Origin: Sweltsa coloradensis
Lineage: Eukaryota > Arthropoda > Insecta > Plecoptera > Chloroperlidae
DNA: 64,000 bases
Assembly: GCA_024449915.1 (NCBI GenBank)
Contig: JAMZAV010000958.1
Coordinates: 186,001-250,000 of the forward strand
Direction of reading: 5' to 3'
The position numbers and the translations under genes are program-made. The notes below the pieces were generated by a model. The model saw only the letters and a list, made by a program, of their open reading frames with translations, did no database searches and was not told where the DNA came from. This document shows, in pieces, positions 1-9,960 of the stretch (the stretch's first letter is position 1; each line of letters opens with the position of its first letter).

Positions 1-554
1 CTTAAATAAAGAGAAATACACCACCCCTTAGAGGAACCTCCTATAAAGGCACACAAGCGCATACATTTTGTTATGGTGATTATTTAAAACTGTGGGTTAG
101 AATCTCCAGTCAGATATTCTAGTTTGGAGGGCAAGAGTTATACAGAGTTTGAGTAATGGGTGTTGTTTTAGTTTAATGATTCTGTGTTATGTTCAAACCA
201 GATTTAACGCAGTTTAGTTGTCGCTTAGATGTTTATAGTTAGTTAGGGATTAATTCTACACCTTCCTTTAGAATCGGGATACGAAAGTTATCTACAGACT
301 TCAGTGTTACTTCATGGCGGTAGTTAGTGTACTTGTATCAAACTTGTAATCTGGAAGAATGTTGTCTCCTTGAGTTCTTCTTCTTGTCTTACGCTGTTGA
401 TCGATCTAGTCTCCAAGTAACTCGCCTGATCACGTGTTGACTTGACAGCCCCTGGCTGACGTACTAGGCGACAAGGAAGGGTCTTGTGGGGAATCTTTAA
501 TGAGGGCTGTCATGCAAGTAGCGCATGTGATTGCATGCTCGGCCTACTCGGAAG
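1..554. other. No gene seen
   Basis: AT-rich sequence with no convincing reading frame, splice-flanked exon or RNA gene. A short open frame beginning near 500 runs through a small repeat and looks like chance. Confidence 0.5.
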
Positions 555-620
555 TGGGCAATCTATATCTCAGAGAGGGCAATCTATCACAGAGTGGTCA
601 ATCTATCTCAGAGAGGAGAC
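555..620. repeat. Small degenerate minisatellite
   Basis: Three imperfect copies of a unit reading roughly GGGCAATCTAT followed by CTCAGAGA lie in tandem. They account for the short open frame over this stretch, so I do not call a gene. Confidence 0.55.
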
Positions 621-841
621 AGAATTACTCTATTATACGTCGCAAGGATAAAATAATATCTAATTCGAAATTACAATTTCTTGGAGGTATTCTCTAGCAT
701 CGAGTCACCGAAGCGGCAGAGAAAACCTTTGCATATAAAGCGCGTTTCTCAAGTTGGGGATGAAATCACATTTTTGTACAAAGAACCAAAAGTTATGGTT
801 CTTGTGCTTCGAGTTACAATATAATTGTAACTATTAAACAT

Positions 842-935
842 TGTAATTGTACGCGTATGGCTTGTCGGTCTTGTAGGTTCACTGTCCAATATCTATGTAG
901 AAGGTCCCAGGCTCAAATCCCGGTTTGAGCATAAT
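842..935 (+). repeat. tRNA-derived SINE head, decayed (SINE-A type)
   Basis: The stretch aligns by eye with the tRNA-like head of the full SINE at 25071: a TCGGTCTTGT box-A-like segment, a CCAAT anticodon-loop remnant, AGAAGGTCCCAGG, and then a B-box-like segment with CTCAAATCCCG. The head is too diverged to fold as a cloverleaf. No SINE-A tail follows. Confidence 0.45.
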
Positions 936-1207
936 TTTATTTAACTTATGAAAATGACTTGGAATGGGCATCTGTAATATTAATGAAAATGTTATGATGT
1001 GTTGTGTAAACGACTAATCGGTGAGTTTCGAGCCATAATAATAAAATTGAAATTTATTAAATAATTTTAAAGTATCAAGCACACTTCCAAGAATAACATG
1101 TGAAGAAGGGGTAGATTTCATTTATATGTTAAGTTATTTAATGGAGAGACTTAAATTTGAAAACAAATGGGATTTCGGTTTCGGATTGAGTTTATGTATC
1201 TCGTCGT

Positions 1208-3841
1208 GAGTTCAAAATGCATTTCCTTCATGAAACTCTGAAGCGAGTCTGGCGCTACTTCAACAAGGTAGCGGGTCGGTGAAACAAGCGTGCAGCACGC
1301 TACCTACTGTGAAGCTACAGAGTTAGTTACAAACAGCGCGTCATGAACGTGCTCACAGGGGACGTGGATCAATGGCAACATCATCACCCTGTTATATTAT
1401 GATCCGACATCTGAGCCACGTGCTACATAACTATAGCTCACCCCGTCTATAAGAACGCGCGTCCACACTTGGGATGGTTAATAACGTTAGTACTTCGTTG
1501 AGTCTAAAAGATGCATTTCCTTCATGAAACTCTGAAGCGAGTCTGGCGTTACTTCAACAAGGTAGCGGGTCGGTGAAACAAGCGTGCAGCAGGCTACCTA
1601 CTGTGAAGCTACAGAGTTAGCTACAAACAGCGCGTCATGAACGTGCTCACAGGGGACGTGGATCAATGGCAACATCATCACCCTGTTATATTATGATCCG
1701 ACATCTGAGCCACGTGCTACATAACTATAGCTCACCCCGTCTATAAGAACGCGCGTCCACACTTGGGATGGTTAATAACGTTAGTACTTCGTTGAGTCTA
1801 AAAGATGCATTTCCTTCATGAAACTCTGAAGCGAGTCTGGCGTTACTTCAACAAGGTAGCGGGTCGGTGAAACAAGCGTGCAGCAGGCTACCTACTGTGA
1901 AGCTACAGAGTTAGCTACAAACAGCGCGTCATGAACGTGCTCACAGGGGACGTGGATCAATGGCATCATCATCACCCTGTTATATTATGATCCGACATCT
2001 GAGCCACGTGCTACATAACTATAGCTCACCCCGTCTATAAGAACGCGCGTCCACACTTGGGATGGTTAATAACGTTAGTACTTCGTTGAGTCTAAAAGAT
2101 GCATTTCCTTCATGAAACTCTGAAGCGAGTCTGGCGTTACTTCAACAAGGTAGCGGGTCGGTGAAACAAGCGTGCAGCAGGCTACCTACTGTGAAGCTAC
2201 AGAGTTAGTTACAAACAGCGCGTCATGAACGTGCTCACAGGGGACGTGGATCAATGGCAACATCATCACCCTGTTATATTATGATCCGACATCTGAGCCA
2301 CGTGCTACATAACTATAGCTCAACCCGTCTATAAGAACGCGCGTCCACACTTGGGATGATTAATAACGTTAGTACTTCGTTGAGTCTAAAAGATGCATTT
2401 CCTTCATGAAACTCTGAAGCGAGTCTGGCGTTACTTCAACAAGGTAGCGGGTCGGTGAAACAAGCGTGCAGCAGGCTACCTACTGTGAAGCTACAGAGTT
2501 AGTTACAAACAGCGCGTCATGAACGTGCTCACAGGGGACGTGGATCAATGGCAACATCATCACCCTGTTATATTATGATCCGACATCTGAGCCACGTGCT
2601 ACATAACTATAGCTCACCCCGTCTATAAGAACGCGCGTCCACACTTGGGATGGTTAATAACGTTAGTACTTCGTTGAGTCTAAAAGATGCATTTCCTTCA
2701 TGAAACTCTGAAGCGAGTCTGGCGTTACTTCAACAAGGTAGCGGGTCGGTGAAACAAGCGTGCAGCAGGCTACCTACTGTGAAGCTACAGAGTTAGTTAC
2801 AAACAGCGCGTCATGAACGTGCTCACAGGGGACGTGGATCAATGGCAACATCATCACCCTGTTATATTATGATCCGACATCTGAGCCACGTGCTACATAA
2901 CTATAGCTCACCCCGTCTATAAGAACGCGCGTCCACACATGGAATGGTTAATACCACGTTAGTACGTTCGTTCGAGTCTAAAAGATGCATTTCCTTCATG
3001 AAACTCTGAATCGAGTCTGGCGTTACTTCAACAAGGTAGCGGGTCGGTGAAACAAGCGCGCAGCAGGCTACCTACTGTGTCACAGGGGAGAAGCTTAAAG
3101 AGTTAGTTACAAACAGCGAGTCATGAACGTGGTCACAGGGGACGTGGATCAATGGCAACATCATCACCCTGTTATATTATGATCCGACATCTGAGCCACG
3201 TGCTACATAACTATAGCTCAACCCGTCTATAAGAACGCGCGTCCACACTTGGGATGATTAATAACGTTAGTACTTCGTTGAGTCTAAAAGATGCATTTCC
3301 TTCATGAAACTCTGAAGCGAGTCTGGCGCTACTGCAACAAGGTAGCGGGGCGGTGAAACAAGCGTGCAGCAGGCTACCTACTGTGAAGCTATACAGAGTT
3401 AGTTACAAACAGCGCGTCATGAACGTGCTCACAGGGACGTGGATCAATGGCAACATCATCACCCTGTTATATTATGATCCGACATCTGAGCCACGTGCTA
3501 CATAACTATAGCTCAACCCGTCCATAAGAACGCGCGTCCACACTTGGTACTTCGTTGAGTCTAAAAGATGCATTTCCTTCATGAAACTCTGAAGCGAGTC
3601 TGGCGTTACTTCAACAAGGTAGCGGGTCGGTGAAACAAGCGTGCAGCAGGCTACCTACTGTGAAGCTACAGAGTTAGTTACAAACAGCGCGTCATGAACG
3701 TGCTCACAGGGGACGTGGATCAATGGCAACATCATCACCCTGTTATATTATGATCCGACATCTGAGCCACGTGCTACATAACTATAGCTCAACCCGTCTA
3801 TAAGAACGCGCGTCCACACTTGGGATGATTCATAACGTTAG
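1208..3841. repeat. Nine-copy tandem satellite, about 294 bp per unit
   Basis: GCATTTCCTTCATG recurs at 1219, 1513, 1807, 2101, 2395, 2689, 2987, 3293 and 3570, so the spacings are 294 five times, then 298, 306 and 277. The early units are almost identical. Those after 2940 carry small duplications and deletions, for example an extra CACAGGGGAG near 3080. Each unit holds CCACGTG (E-box-like), a TATTATGATCC segment and a GCGCG-rich stretch. No unit encodes a long open frame. It could be a satellite seed or the internal array of a transposon; I see no flanking terminal repeats. Confidence 0.95.
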
Positions 3842-4445
3842 AGTTGCGGCTACAATACATAATTAATAGAGAATTTTTTCTTTTCTTTTTTAAGCATTTT
3901 AGGTTTTGATGCTACAAATTCTAATTTTACCATTAAATAATGTTTTCTAATACATTGAGAACTAGTTTAGCAATTTATTCTACCATTTATGTGACTATAT
4001 TGAATTGAAATGTTCCGAGAATTCATCATTCACACCATTAAAAGTGCAAGAAACACCCCATATTTAGGGTTTGCAAATAGTATATAGATGCAACAAAATC
4101 CTAAATTTGACAAAATTAATGCTAAATATATACGAGAAATAAAATATCGTTTCTCTATGCATAAACCATCAGGATGGCTTAACGCTCCAAGTGCCAAGGT
4201 GTATTGAGTTTTACGACTAATTATATCCATCAACTACCACTCGGGTATGCACAGCCATGTGTGTAGTGCATCGTAAAACAGATTGATGACCCGGTTGAAT
4301 AATTTATAGTGGACATGCTCTTTGAGTAATTCCAATTTGCTCGAGCGACTAATTACCATGGCTCCAATGACAACGCAGAACAACTAACATGGCACAGTTA
4401 TGGAAGAATGTGTCAACTCCATTAACACGTTAAAACTTATACGAC
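3842..4445. other. No gene seen
   Basis: AT-rich single-copy-looking sequence. The one open frame on the - strand (about 4030-4233) has no recognisable domain and no splice context. Confidence 0.5.
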
Positions 4446-4640
4446 TTAAAAATTGAAAAATAAGTACTTACATCTATTGATTATTTTAATGTATTCATTT
4501 TCGGGAAAGTTTGTTTTTGTTTGAAAAACGATTATGTAATGAATGCATTTTATTGTATATAAGGCGGGATAAACTATTATAAGCATCACTTTTCTGTTCG
4601 TCCGTCTGTGAATCAGTGCGTGTGTCACGTCTCAAGATAA
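4446..4640 (-). repeat. Dispersed repeat fragment with the CGTCACTTTTCTGTCCGTC family end
   Basis: On the + strand this reads GCATCACTTTTCTGTTCGTCCGTCTGTG, then TGTCACGTCTC and AGATAAAA. The same string occurs inverted at 6680-6775, and related versions occur at 20628-20815, 26068-26160 and 50889-50940. It is probably the end of a nonautonomous transposon, perhaps related to the Helentron-like elements described below. Confidence 0.5.
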
Positions 4641-4759
4641 AATCCTAGCAAGGCAACGTTGGGCATAAGTTTTTTAAATTGTCATTGCTCTTCAATAAGG
4701 ATGAAACAGAATATTTTTACCTAGGTGGAGCTAGCGTCCGTTAGAATAACATTCGAATA

Positions 4760-4775
4760 CCCGGCACCTCCACCA
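4760..4775 (+). repeat. Conserved motif CCCGGCACCTCCACCA, copy 1
   Basis: Exact copy, just left of the foldback at 4813. The flanks resemble copy 3 (8104) downstream, with an ACG-TGAAATAAAA-like stretch. Confidence 0.85.
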
Positions 4776-4812
4776 ACAACAACATTTCATACACTAAAAT
4801 AACTTATTTTCA

Positions 4813-5050
4813 CGTTGAAATAAAATGTAAGACTTCTTTATAAAATTTAATAAAATAGATTAGTGCAATATTTACATTTTGTTTGGCCGTGTTTGTTTTG
4901 ATGTGTCGATTTTGGTTGGCTAGAGACGGAGTTTCATGTTTTGTGTGTTGCCATTGGAAGGGTGCAGAAAGTACCCGAAGTATTGCACAAATTCTATTTT
5001 ATTAAATTTCATGAAGATCAAGTATAAGTCTTCCATTTTATTTCAACATC
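4813..5050. repeat. Foldback (MITE-like) with 60-70 bp arms
   Basis: The left arm (GTTGAAATAAAATGTAAGAC through AATAAAATAGATTAGTGCAATA) is repeated in inverted order at about 4978-5048. The right arm has a short insertion. The roughly 110-bp loop has no reading frame. The element is bracketed on both sides by direct copies of the CCCGGCACCTCCACCA motif (4760 and 5111). Confidence 0.75.
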
Positions 5051-5110
5051 CTAACTGTTCTTAGAATCTCAGCTTTTATAACGTATTTCTAGTTTTTTAT
5101 CACTCGTCGA

Positions 5111-5126
5111 CCCGGCACCTCCACCA
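5111..5126 (+). repeat. Conserved motif CCCGGCACCTCCACCA, copy 2
   Basis: Exact copy in the same orientation as copy 1. It lies to the right of the 4813-5050 foldback and about 60 bp before a TTAA-flanked MITE. Confidence 0.85.
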
Positions 5127-5187
5127 AACACGAGATGCCATGATTATGTTTTACTTTTGTATTCTTCTTCGTTGATCTGTTGCTTAA

Positions 5188-5912
5188 AGGGGATATTATA
5201 CCCAAGAATTATTTTTTACCACTTAATCTATAGATGAATACTACACAAAACGACCGTTTAAAAAATTGTTACTTGTAATTGTGATTTTACATCGATTTTT
5301 CAATTTTTTTAATCATAGAATTTGAGAACATTGTCGTTTTGGGGAATTTCTGAAATCGGCTTCAATGTGCTTATTTTATGCTCCACATAGATACTAGAGC
5401 ATCATACCAATCTAAAATGAACGTATATAACACGTGTCTTGAAACTGTGTACAAATATACTCTCAAACACGCAAAAATATGCATTCCAAAATCACACCCC
5501 TTCTTGGTAATCAGCATATTTTGACCGAACCAATCACCCAAATTACAAACAAAATGTAGAATAGTTATTACAAAAAAGCCTGTCGATTACGTCAAAAATG
5601 ACCAAATATATTTTTGGATCAAAATACTCCAAGTTCACGGGAATATAGATCGTCCCCATGTTATTTTATTTCTCGATTTATTTAGTTGGGAAACACTCCC
5701 GTAGGTGTAATTGTTATTATTTACTACAATTCAGAAATTAAAAAAGTTATTCCTTATGGGAGATTTTTGCCGGTGGGTCCTAGTTCGAAAATTACAAAGT
5801 TTGTCATTGTTTTCGAGTCATGGTGGACCCAATAATTTTTTCTGTTAATTCCTAAACTCATAACTAGTTTAGCCTGAATGAAATTTTTTTTGAGTTTAGC
5901 AGGTAAATACCC
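5188..5912 (+). mobile_element. TTAA-flanked MITE (piggyBac-like), copy A
   Basis: The element is bounded by TTAA at 5184-5187 and 5913-5916, the target duplication typical of piggyBac-type transposition. The left end reads AGGGGATATTATACCC and the right end, inverted, GGGTATTTACC. An inverted, diverged copy lies at 37527-38106 and shares the internal text, for example ATTATTTTTTACCAC near one end and CTAGTTTAGCCTGAAT near the other. No transposase frame is visible, so it is nonautonomous. Confidence 0.75.
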
Positions 5913-6274
5913 TTAAGCAGCTTAGCTCCATCTGTTGGGTATATTCTCTGCCCCATGCTTGTTTCTACTATATATTCCTCTTACTTCTTCTTTTCTTTTC
6001 TTTTTGTTTAACTAACGTATTCTCTCAAATTGTCGGAAATGTAAATTTCATCACTCACTACAACTCAATGTTTAAAATATATCAACAAAACTTCTTTATC
6101 TAGATAAAAACGTACTTTGCACTGATATTATCACGGCGCAAAGGAAATGCTCGTAAGCTACAGTTTCGTACACACCATGCGGATGTGGTGGGATAACAGA
6201 AACAAAGTGGGAAAACAATAATTTGTCAAGTGTGGCGGGTACAGTGTGTACAGTGTGTGGAGAAGTGTTGTGAG

Positions 6275-6450
6275 TAACATTAGTTTATTTATTTATATTA
6301 ATCCATACTAAATGTAAGTTTAGATACAAATAGAAAATGCGGTATTTATTTAATTATCTTTATTTGTTCCTTTTTTATTATTCATTTAATTTTTTATTTC
6401 ACATCTATCAGTTAAAAAAGTTATTTACAAAGGAGGACAACATATTATGG
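6275..6450 (-). repeat. Retroposon 3' end fragment with TTTA-type tail
   Basis: It contains TTTACAAAGGAGGACAAC, which recurs at 62350-62370 and in diverged form (ATGAGGACAAGAGATAAA) at 49500. In the other copies it follows a (TTTA)n run and CTATCCTATTCAGTT. The layout is that of SINE or LINE 3' ends lying on the - strand. Confidence 0.5.
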
Positions 6451-6659
6451 TATATCATAATATGGTTTGTGTAAACAATGCGGTTTTGATACAACTGATT
6501 TGTATTTTATGCCCATTTAGAATTTATGTGTCAGTTTTCTAATTAAATTATTTTAGAGCTTTTGATTGATGGTTGTCATTACAATTTATATCTTGCAGTT
6601 TGATTTAATTGTCTATAATACGCAATAATTCGAGACAATTCTCATCTCAACAAAAAACT

Positions 6660-6775
6660 CATCATGTTAATCGTAGGTCATGTTCGGTTTTTATCGTGAG
6701 ACGTGACACACGCACAGACGGACGGACGGACGGACAGAAAAGTGGTGCACATAGGGGAGATTAGCTCCCTAATAA
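6660..6775 (+). repeat. Dispersed repeat fragment, inverted relative to 4446-4640
   Basis: It holds TTTTTATCGTGAGACGTGAC, (GGAC)n-like ACGGACGGACGGACGGACAG, and AGAAAAGTGGTGCA, ending in TAGCTCCCTAATAA. This matches the inverted ends at 4570-4640 and 50885-50935. Confidence 0.55.
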
Positions 6776-7086
6776 CAACGCAATAACCCTCAAAGTTTTC
6801 TTACCGTTATGTCTTGTCTGTTTCTATCCCTAATGATCAACCCCTCCCCTCAGCGCTCACAACCCCAATCAATCAACGCAATACAGACGTTCAACTCTGA
6901 TATCGATCAATCTTGAGGTGATAAAAAGTTTCCCGTACATTCGTTCATTTCGGTGAGAAATCTGCAGAAGTTTCCTTGGTCATTACTGTGAGTTCACTTT
7001 CTTTCTGTTGATTGATGCTTTAGGTTAGACTTGTCTATAATCACGTTGAGTATTCTGATTGGATAACGATTCTGCAGAACCTAACT

Positions 7087-7720
7087 GTGACTCCCAGTTC
7101 CACGATGAATTATCTTCATTATCTCGTTGTCTTTCCGACGTTCTATTACAAAATTAACGAACGATTTTACACTGTTAAAAGGTTTTATGTCAAGATGCTA
7201 GAGTTGGTTTATACCAGTCACGAGTTTCTATTTATGGTACTTCGAAGTTTTGTTTACCAGACCCTTCTTCGCTATACTTACTAGTTTGTAGTTTCTTTGG
7301 TTTGTTACTAAGAGCATATTATAGTAAATTGCTGTTCGCTCGGCCGACTGACACCACAGGTGATTGAAATTTTGGAAAGTTATTACAGAAATGGAGGGCT
7401 CTACAGTGACACTTTTCTAAATTTTGCTTTCAAATAATTTAAAAAAATATTTCATTCTCACGATTTTGGATTTAGTTAAAAAGTGTAAAATTGTCTGTCT
7501 ATATTCGTGATGTTTTTCTGGCTGATTAATGCAAAATATCGAACATCTACGACCGTAGGGCTGTCCATGTATGCTTTATTGACCACTTTGCAAAGTTTCA
7601 TGTTGGCCGAGCGAATAGCTTTGAGCCAACTGCTAAATGTGTCCTATTCCCTCTTAATGGGCCCACGCTGGTTAGTGCATTATGTTCGAGAGATTGTAGT
7701 TTTCCCGATGTACAGTTGGG
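7087..7720. other. Open frames without recognisable coding content
   Basis: Two + strand open frames (about 7087-7284 and 7507-7803) cross this stretch. Their hydrophobic, low-information translations match no family I know, and no splice acceptor or translation context supports them. I do not call genes. Confidence 0.4.
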
Positions 7721-7724
7721 GCCT

Positions 7725-7822
7725 CCTAGCCTTCTGTAGTCCGCCTGCAGTGAGCGATGTGGGCAGCCCGCGGAGCAGCTCAGCTAGGCGGGTGGCAGAC
7801 TGAAGGCTGCTAGGCGCACGTG
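7725..7822. repeat. GC-rich imperfect hairpin
   Basis: CCTAGCCTTCTG near the left pairs with CAGACTGAAGGCTGCTAGG on the right, around a GC-rich loop. The composition contrasts with the AT-rich surroundings. It may be a transposon end or a structured transcript; nothing nearby decides. Confidence 0.4.
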
Positions 7823-8103
7823 CGTAATCAAGAGACCCACGTAGGAATACTGCCGCTCTCATGAAGATTATACCTTGTGTTACCTTAGACCTGCCACGGT
7901 GTCATTCTGAACCACCCTGTGCAAAGTTTGTGGCGACCACCTACAAAACTTTTTGAATTCGCAAAAAAATGACGTGATCAAAATGTCTTTAATTTAGTTA
8001 TGATTCCCAATCTCTTTCAAATATAAAAAAATTGGCTCCATTCAGTGAATAAAGCGAAAAGTATTGGTCAGACATGGTAAGCAAATATGCGATTATCTTC
8101 TAG

Positions 8104-8119
8104 CCCGGCACCTCCACCA
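8104..8119 (+). repeat. Conserved motif CCCGGCACCTCCACCA, copy 3
   Basis: Exact copy followed by an AATAAATAAACC stretch. The downstream flank loosely resembles that of copy 1. Confidence 0.85.
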
Positions 8120-9030
8120 AATAAATAAACCAATATTTTTACGCTGCAATAAAAGTGTTGTTTTCTTGTTGTATCCATCGCTTATCTGTTGATTATGTAG
8201 CTTTGCTCCTTATTTCAGCGATAGCTGAAACTATTTTGTTTGCAAGATGTGTTAGAATAAGGAATTTGATTATGTTTTCTAGCTTTTAACGGCCCCCTGA
8301 TTTCATTGATGATTTAGTGAGCGAAAATTCACTTAAAAGTATATTCAAACTAATAACTAGTTCCTTTGTATTTGTGATTTGAGAAATGAATAGGCCTCAT
8401 AACGATTCAAATTTTATTTATTGCAAATTCGAATGCAATTGCAGGCGGAATCAGTGCTTGGAACAATGTTACAATTTCAATTTATGATTTGATATAATAA
8501 TATATATAATCTCTAGAATAAACCTCAATGTAAAATGGCAGCAATACGGTCTTTGAAAGTGAAACAAACTAATTAATAAATACAAACTAGTGTATTTGAT
8601 ATGATGACAAATAGCAGAGTTGGTGCATAGTTCTATAACTAGCTATCGTGAGTTATGGCCGGCAGCTTTCTCCCGTGGAAGTAACTGCTCTTCTCACTGC
8701 ATTCTGGAGCAAAACAGAGCATGTTGCCTCATTACGCTGGTAATTAATCGTCATCTCAGTTCTCAGTACGGCGCATCAAGACAATTAATCTCGGTGTTGT
8801 ATGGTGTAATGTTGATGCGTCTTAGCTGTATGCGCTAGTCCTGATTATATCTCTCCTCCATTGAGCTCAACACGGAATCATTTATACAACAGTCCCAGAA
8901 GCTCAAGTATATAAAACTATGTAGTTATTTGAGTTATTTTGAACAAAAATATTTTTTACAGCGTAAAAGACTAAAATTACGACCAAAACATGCATTCGTA
9001 TTTCAGCAGTTTTATCATGGAGCTATATTA
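8120..9030. other. No gene seen
   Basis: AT-rich sequence with an unremarkable open frame around 8620-8838. Nothing in it resembles a known protein or RNA. Confidence 0.45.
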
Positions 9031-9035
9031 TGTTC

Positions 9036-9130
9036 TATACTCAATGGTTTCAAAGTCAGTTATGTTACTCAATGGTTTCAAAGTCAGTTATAGACTCTAA
9101 ATACGGATTTATTTATTTATTTACCTTTAG
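9036..9130 (+). repeat. SINE-A tail with internal 30-bp duplication
   Basis: ACTCAATGGTTTCAAAGTCA occurs twice in tandem, followed by GTTATAGACTCTAAATACGG and an ATTTATTTATTT run. This is the 3' tail signature of the SINE-A family (compare 9890-9955 and 25430-25475). Confidence 0.6.
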
Positions 9131-9699
9131 GTATTATGCAACATTTATTATTAGGTATTACGCAATATTTATTATTTTGTTATTGTTTTGAAGATATATC
9201 ATTATTCTAGAACTTTTTTCAATCACAATTTGATAATCTTTTGATAAAATTCGAAACTGAAGGTAAACTTTCATTTCCCCACAAAGTTTGACATTTTTAT
9301 AAAAATATGTATTACAATTTCGAAAAACTCATCGCACAAGTAATTTTTATCTCTAGTCGATTAAAAAATAATTATGCAGATATGACAATTATGGGTCGAG
9401 TTCGAGCTGAACTGCTGGCAGACTGCACGGCGCCGATGTTAGGCCTCCTGTGCACTATACTTAACTAGGCTAACAACCTCGTGCGCGGCTGTTAAGCTAG
9501 CGTTCTGCTCGTAAGATAAGGGTGTAAATGGATTTTAGAACAGCCGTCTAAAAAAGTAGCTCTCTGCACGTACTTTAGATTGCACACGGTCTACCACTGT
9601 TATCTGCACGAATGCATAAGGACATAATCTAGGCTTTCATTGTTGCCAACTAACGATTCGCATCCATGCATTCTGTTTTAAAACTTCTCACATTGCCAA

Positions 9700-9960
9700 C
9701 GGTTGTACACTGGTCTTCAACAAGACCGGCCACGGGAGAACTCAAAAGAGAGAACTGTCCATACCACTGATGCTATATTTCCTATTACAAAATATCGATC
9801 TTTGGTTGGTTATCGCTCACTCGTCGAAATGCGTCGGGGCCTACAGGGTTGGCTTGGTCGCTTTGGTTTACTGTCCCCCACTGCAAATCAGTTATATGAC
9901 TGAGTGGGTAGACTCTAAATACGAATTTATTATTTTATTTATTTATTTATTATCGAAGAA
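9700..9960 (+). repeat. SINE-A body and tail, 5'-truncated
   Basis: It shares with the full element at 25071-25480 the segments CCATACCACTGATGCTATAT, CAATATCGATCTTTGGTTGG, GGCCTACAGGGTTGGCTTGG, GACTGAGTGGGTAGACTCTA and an ATTT-type tail. The tRNA-like head is missing. Two open frames here are by-products of the SINE. Confidence 0.8.

Noticed and set aside
1208..3841. CRISPR-like array
   Set aside because: There is no repeat/spacer alternation; the whole 294-bp unit repeats, and the window is eukaryotic.
7507..7862. Overlapping open frames of 98 and 60 codons
   Set aside because: They lie on opposite strands over a GC-rich hairpin; translations show no domain or splice context.
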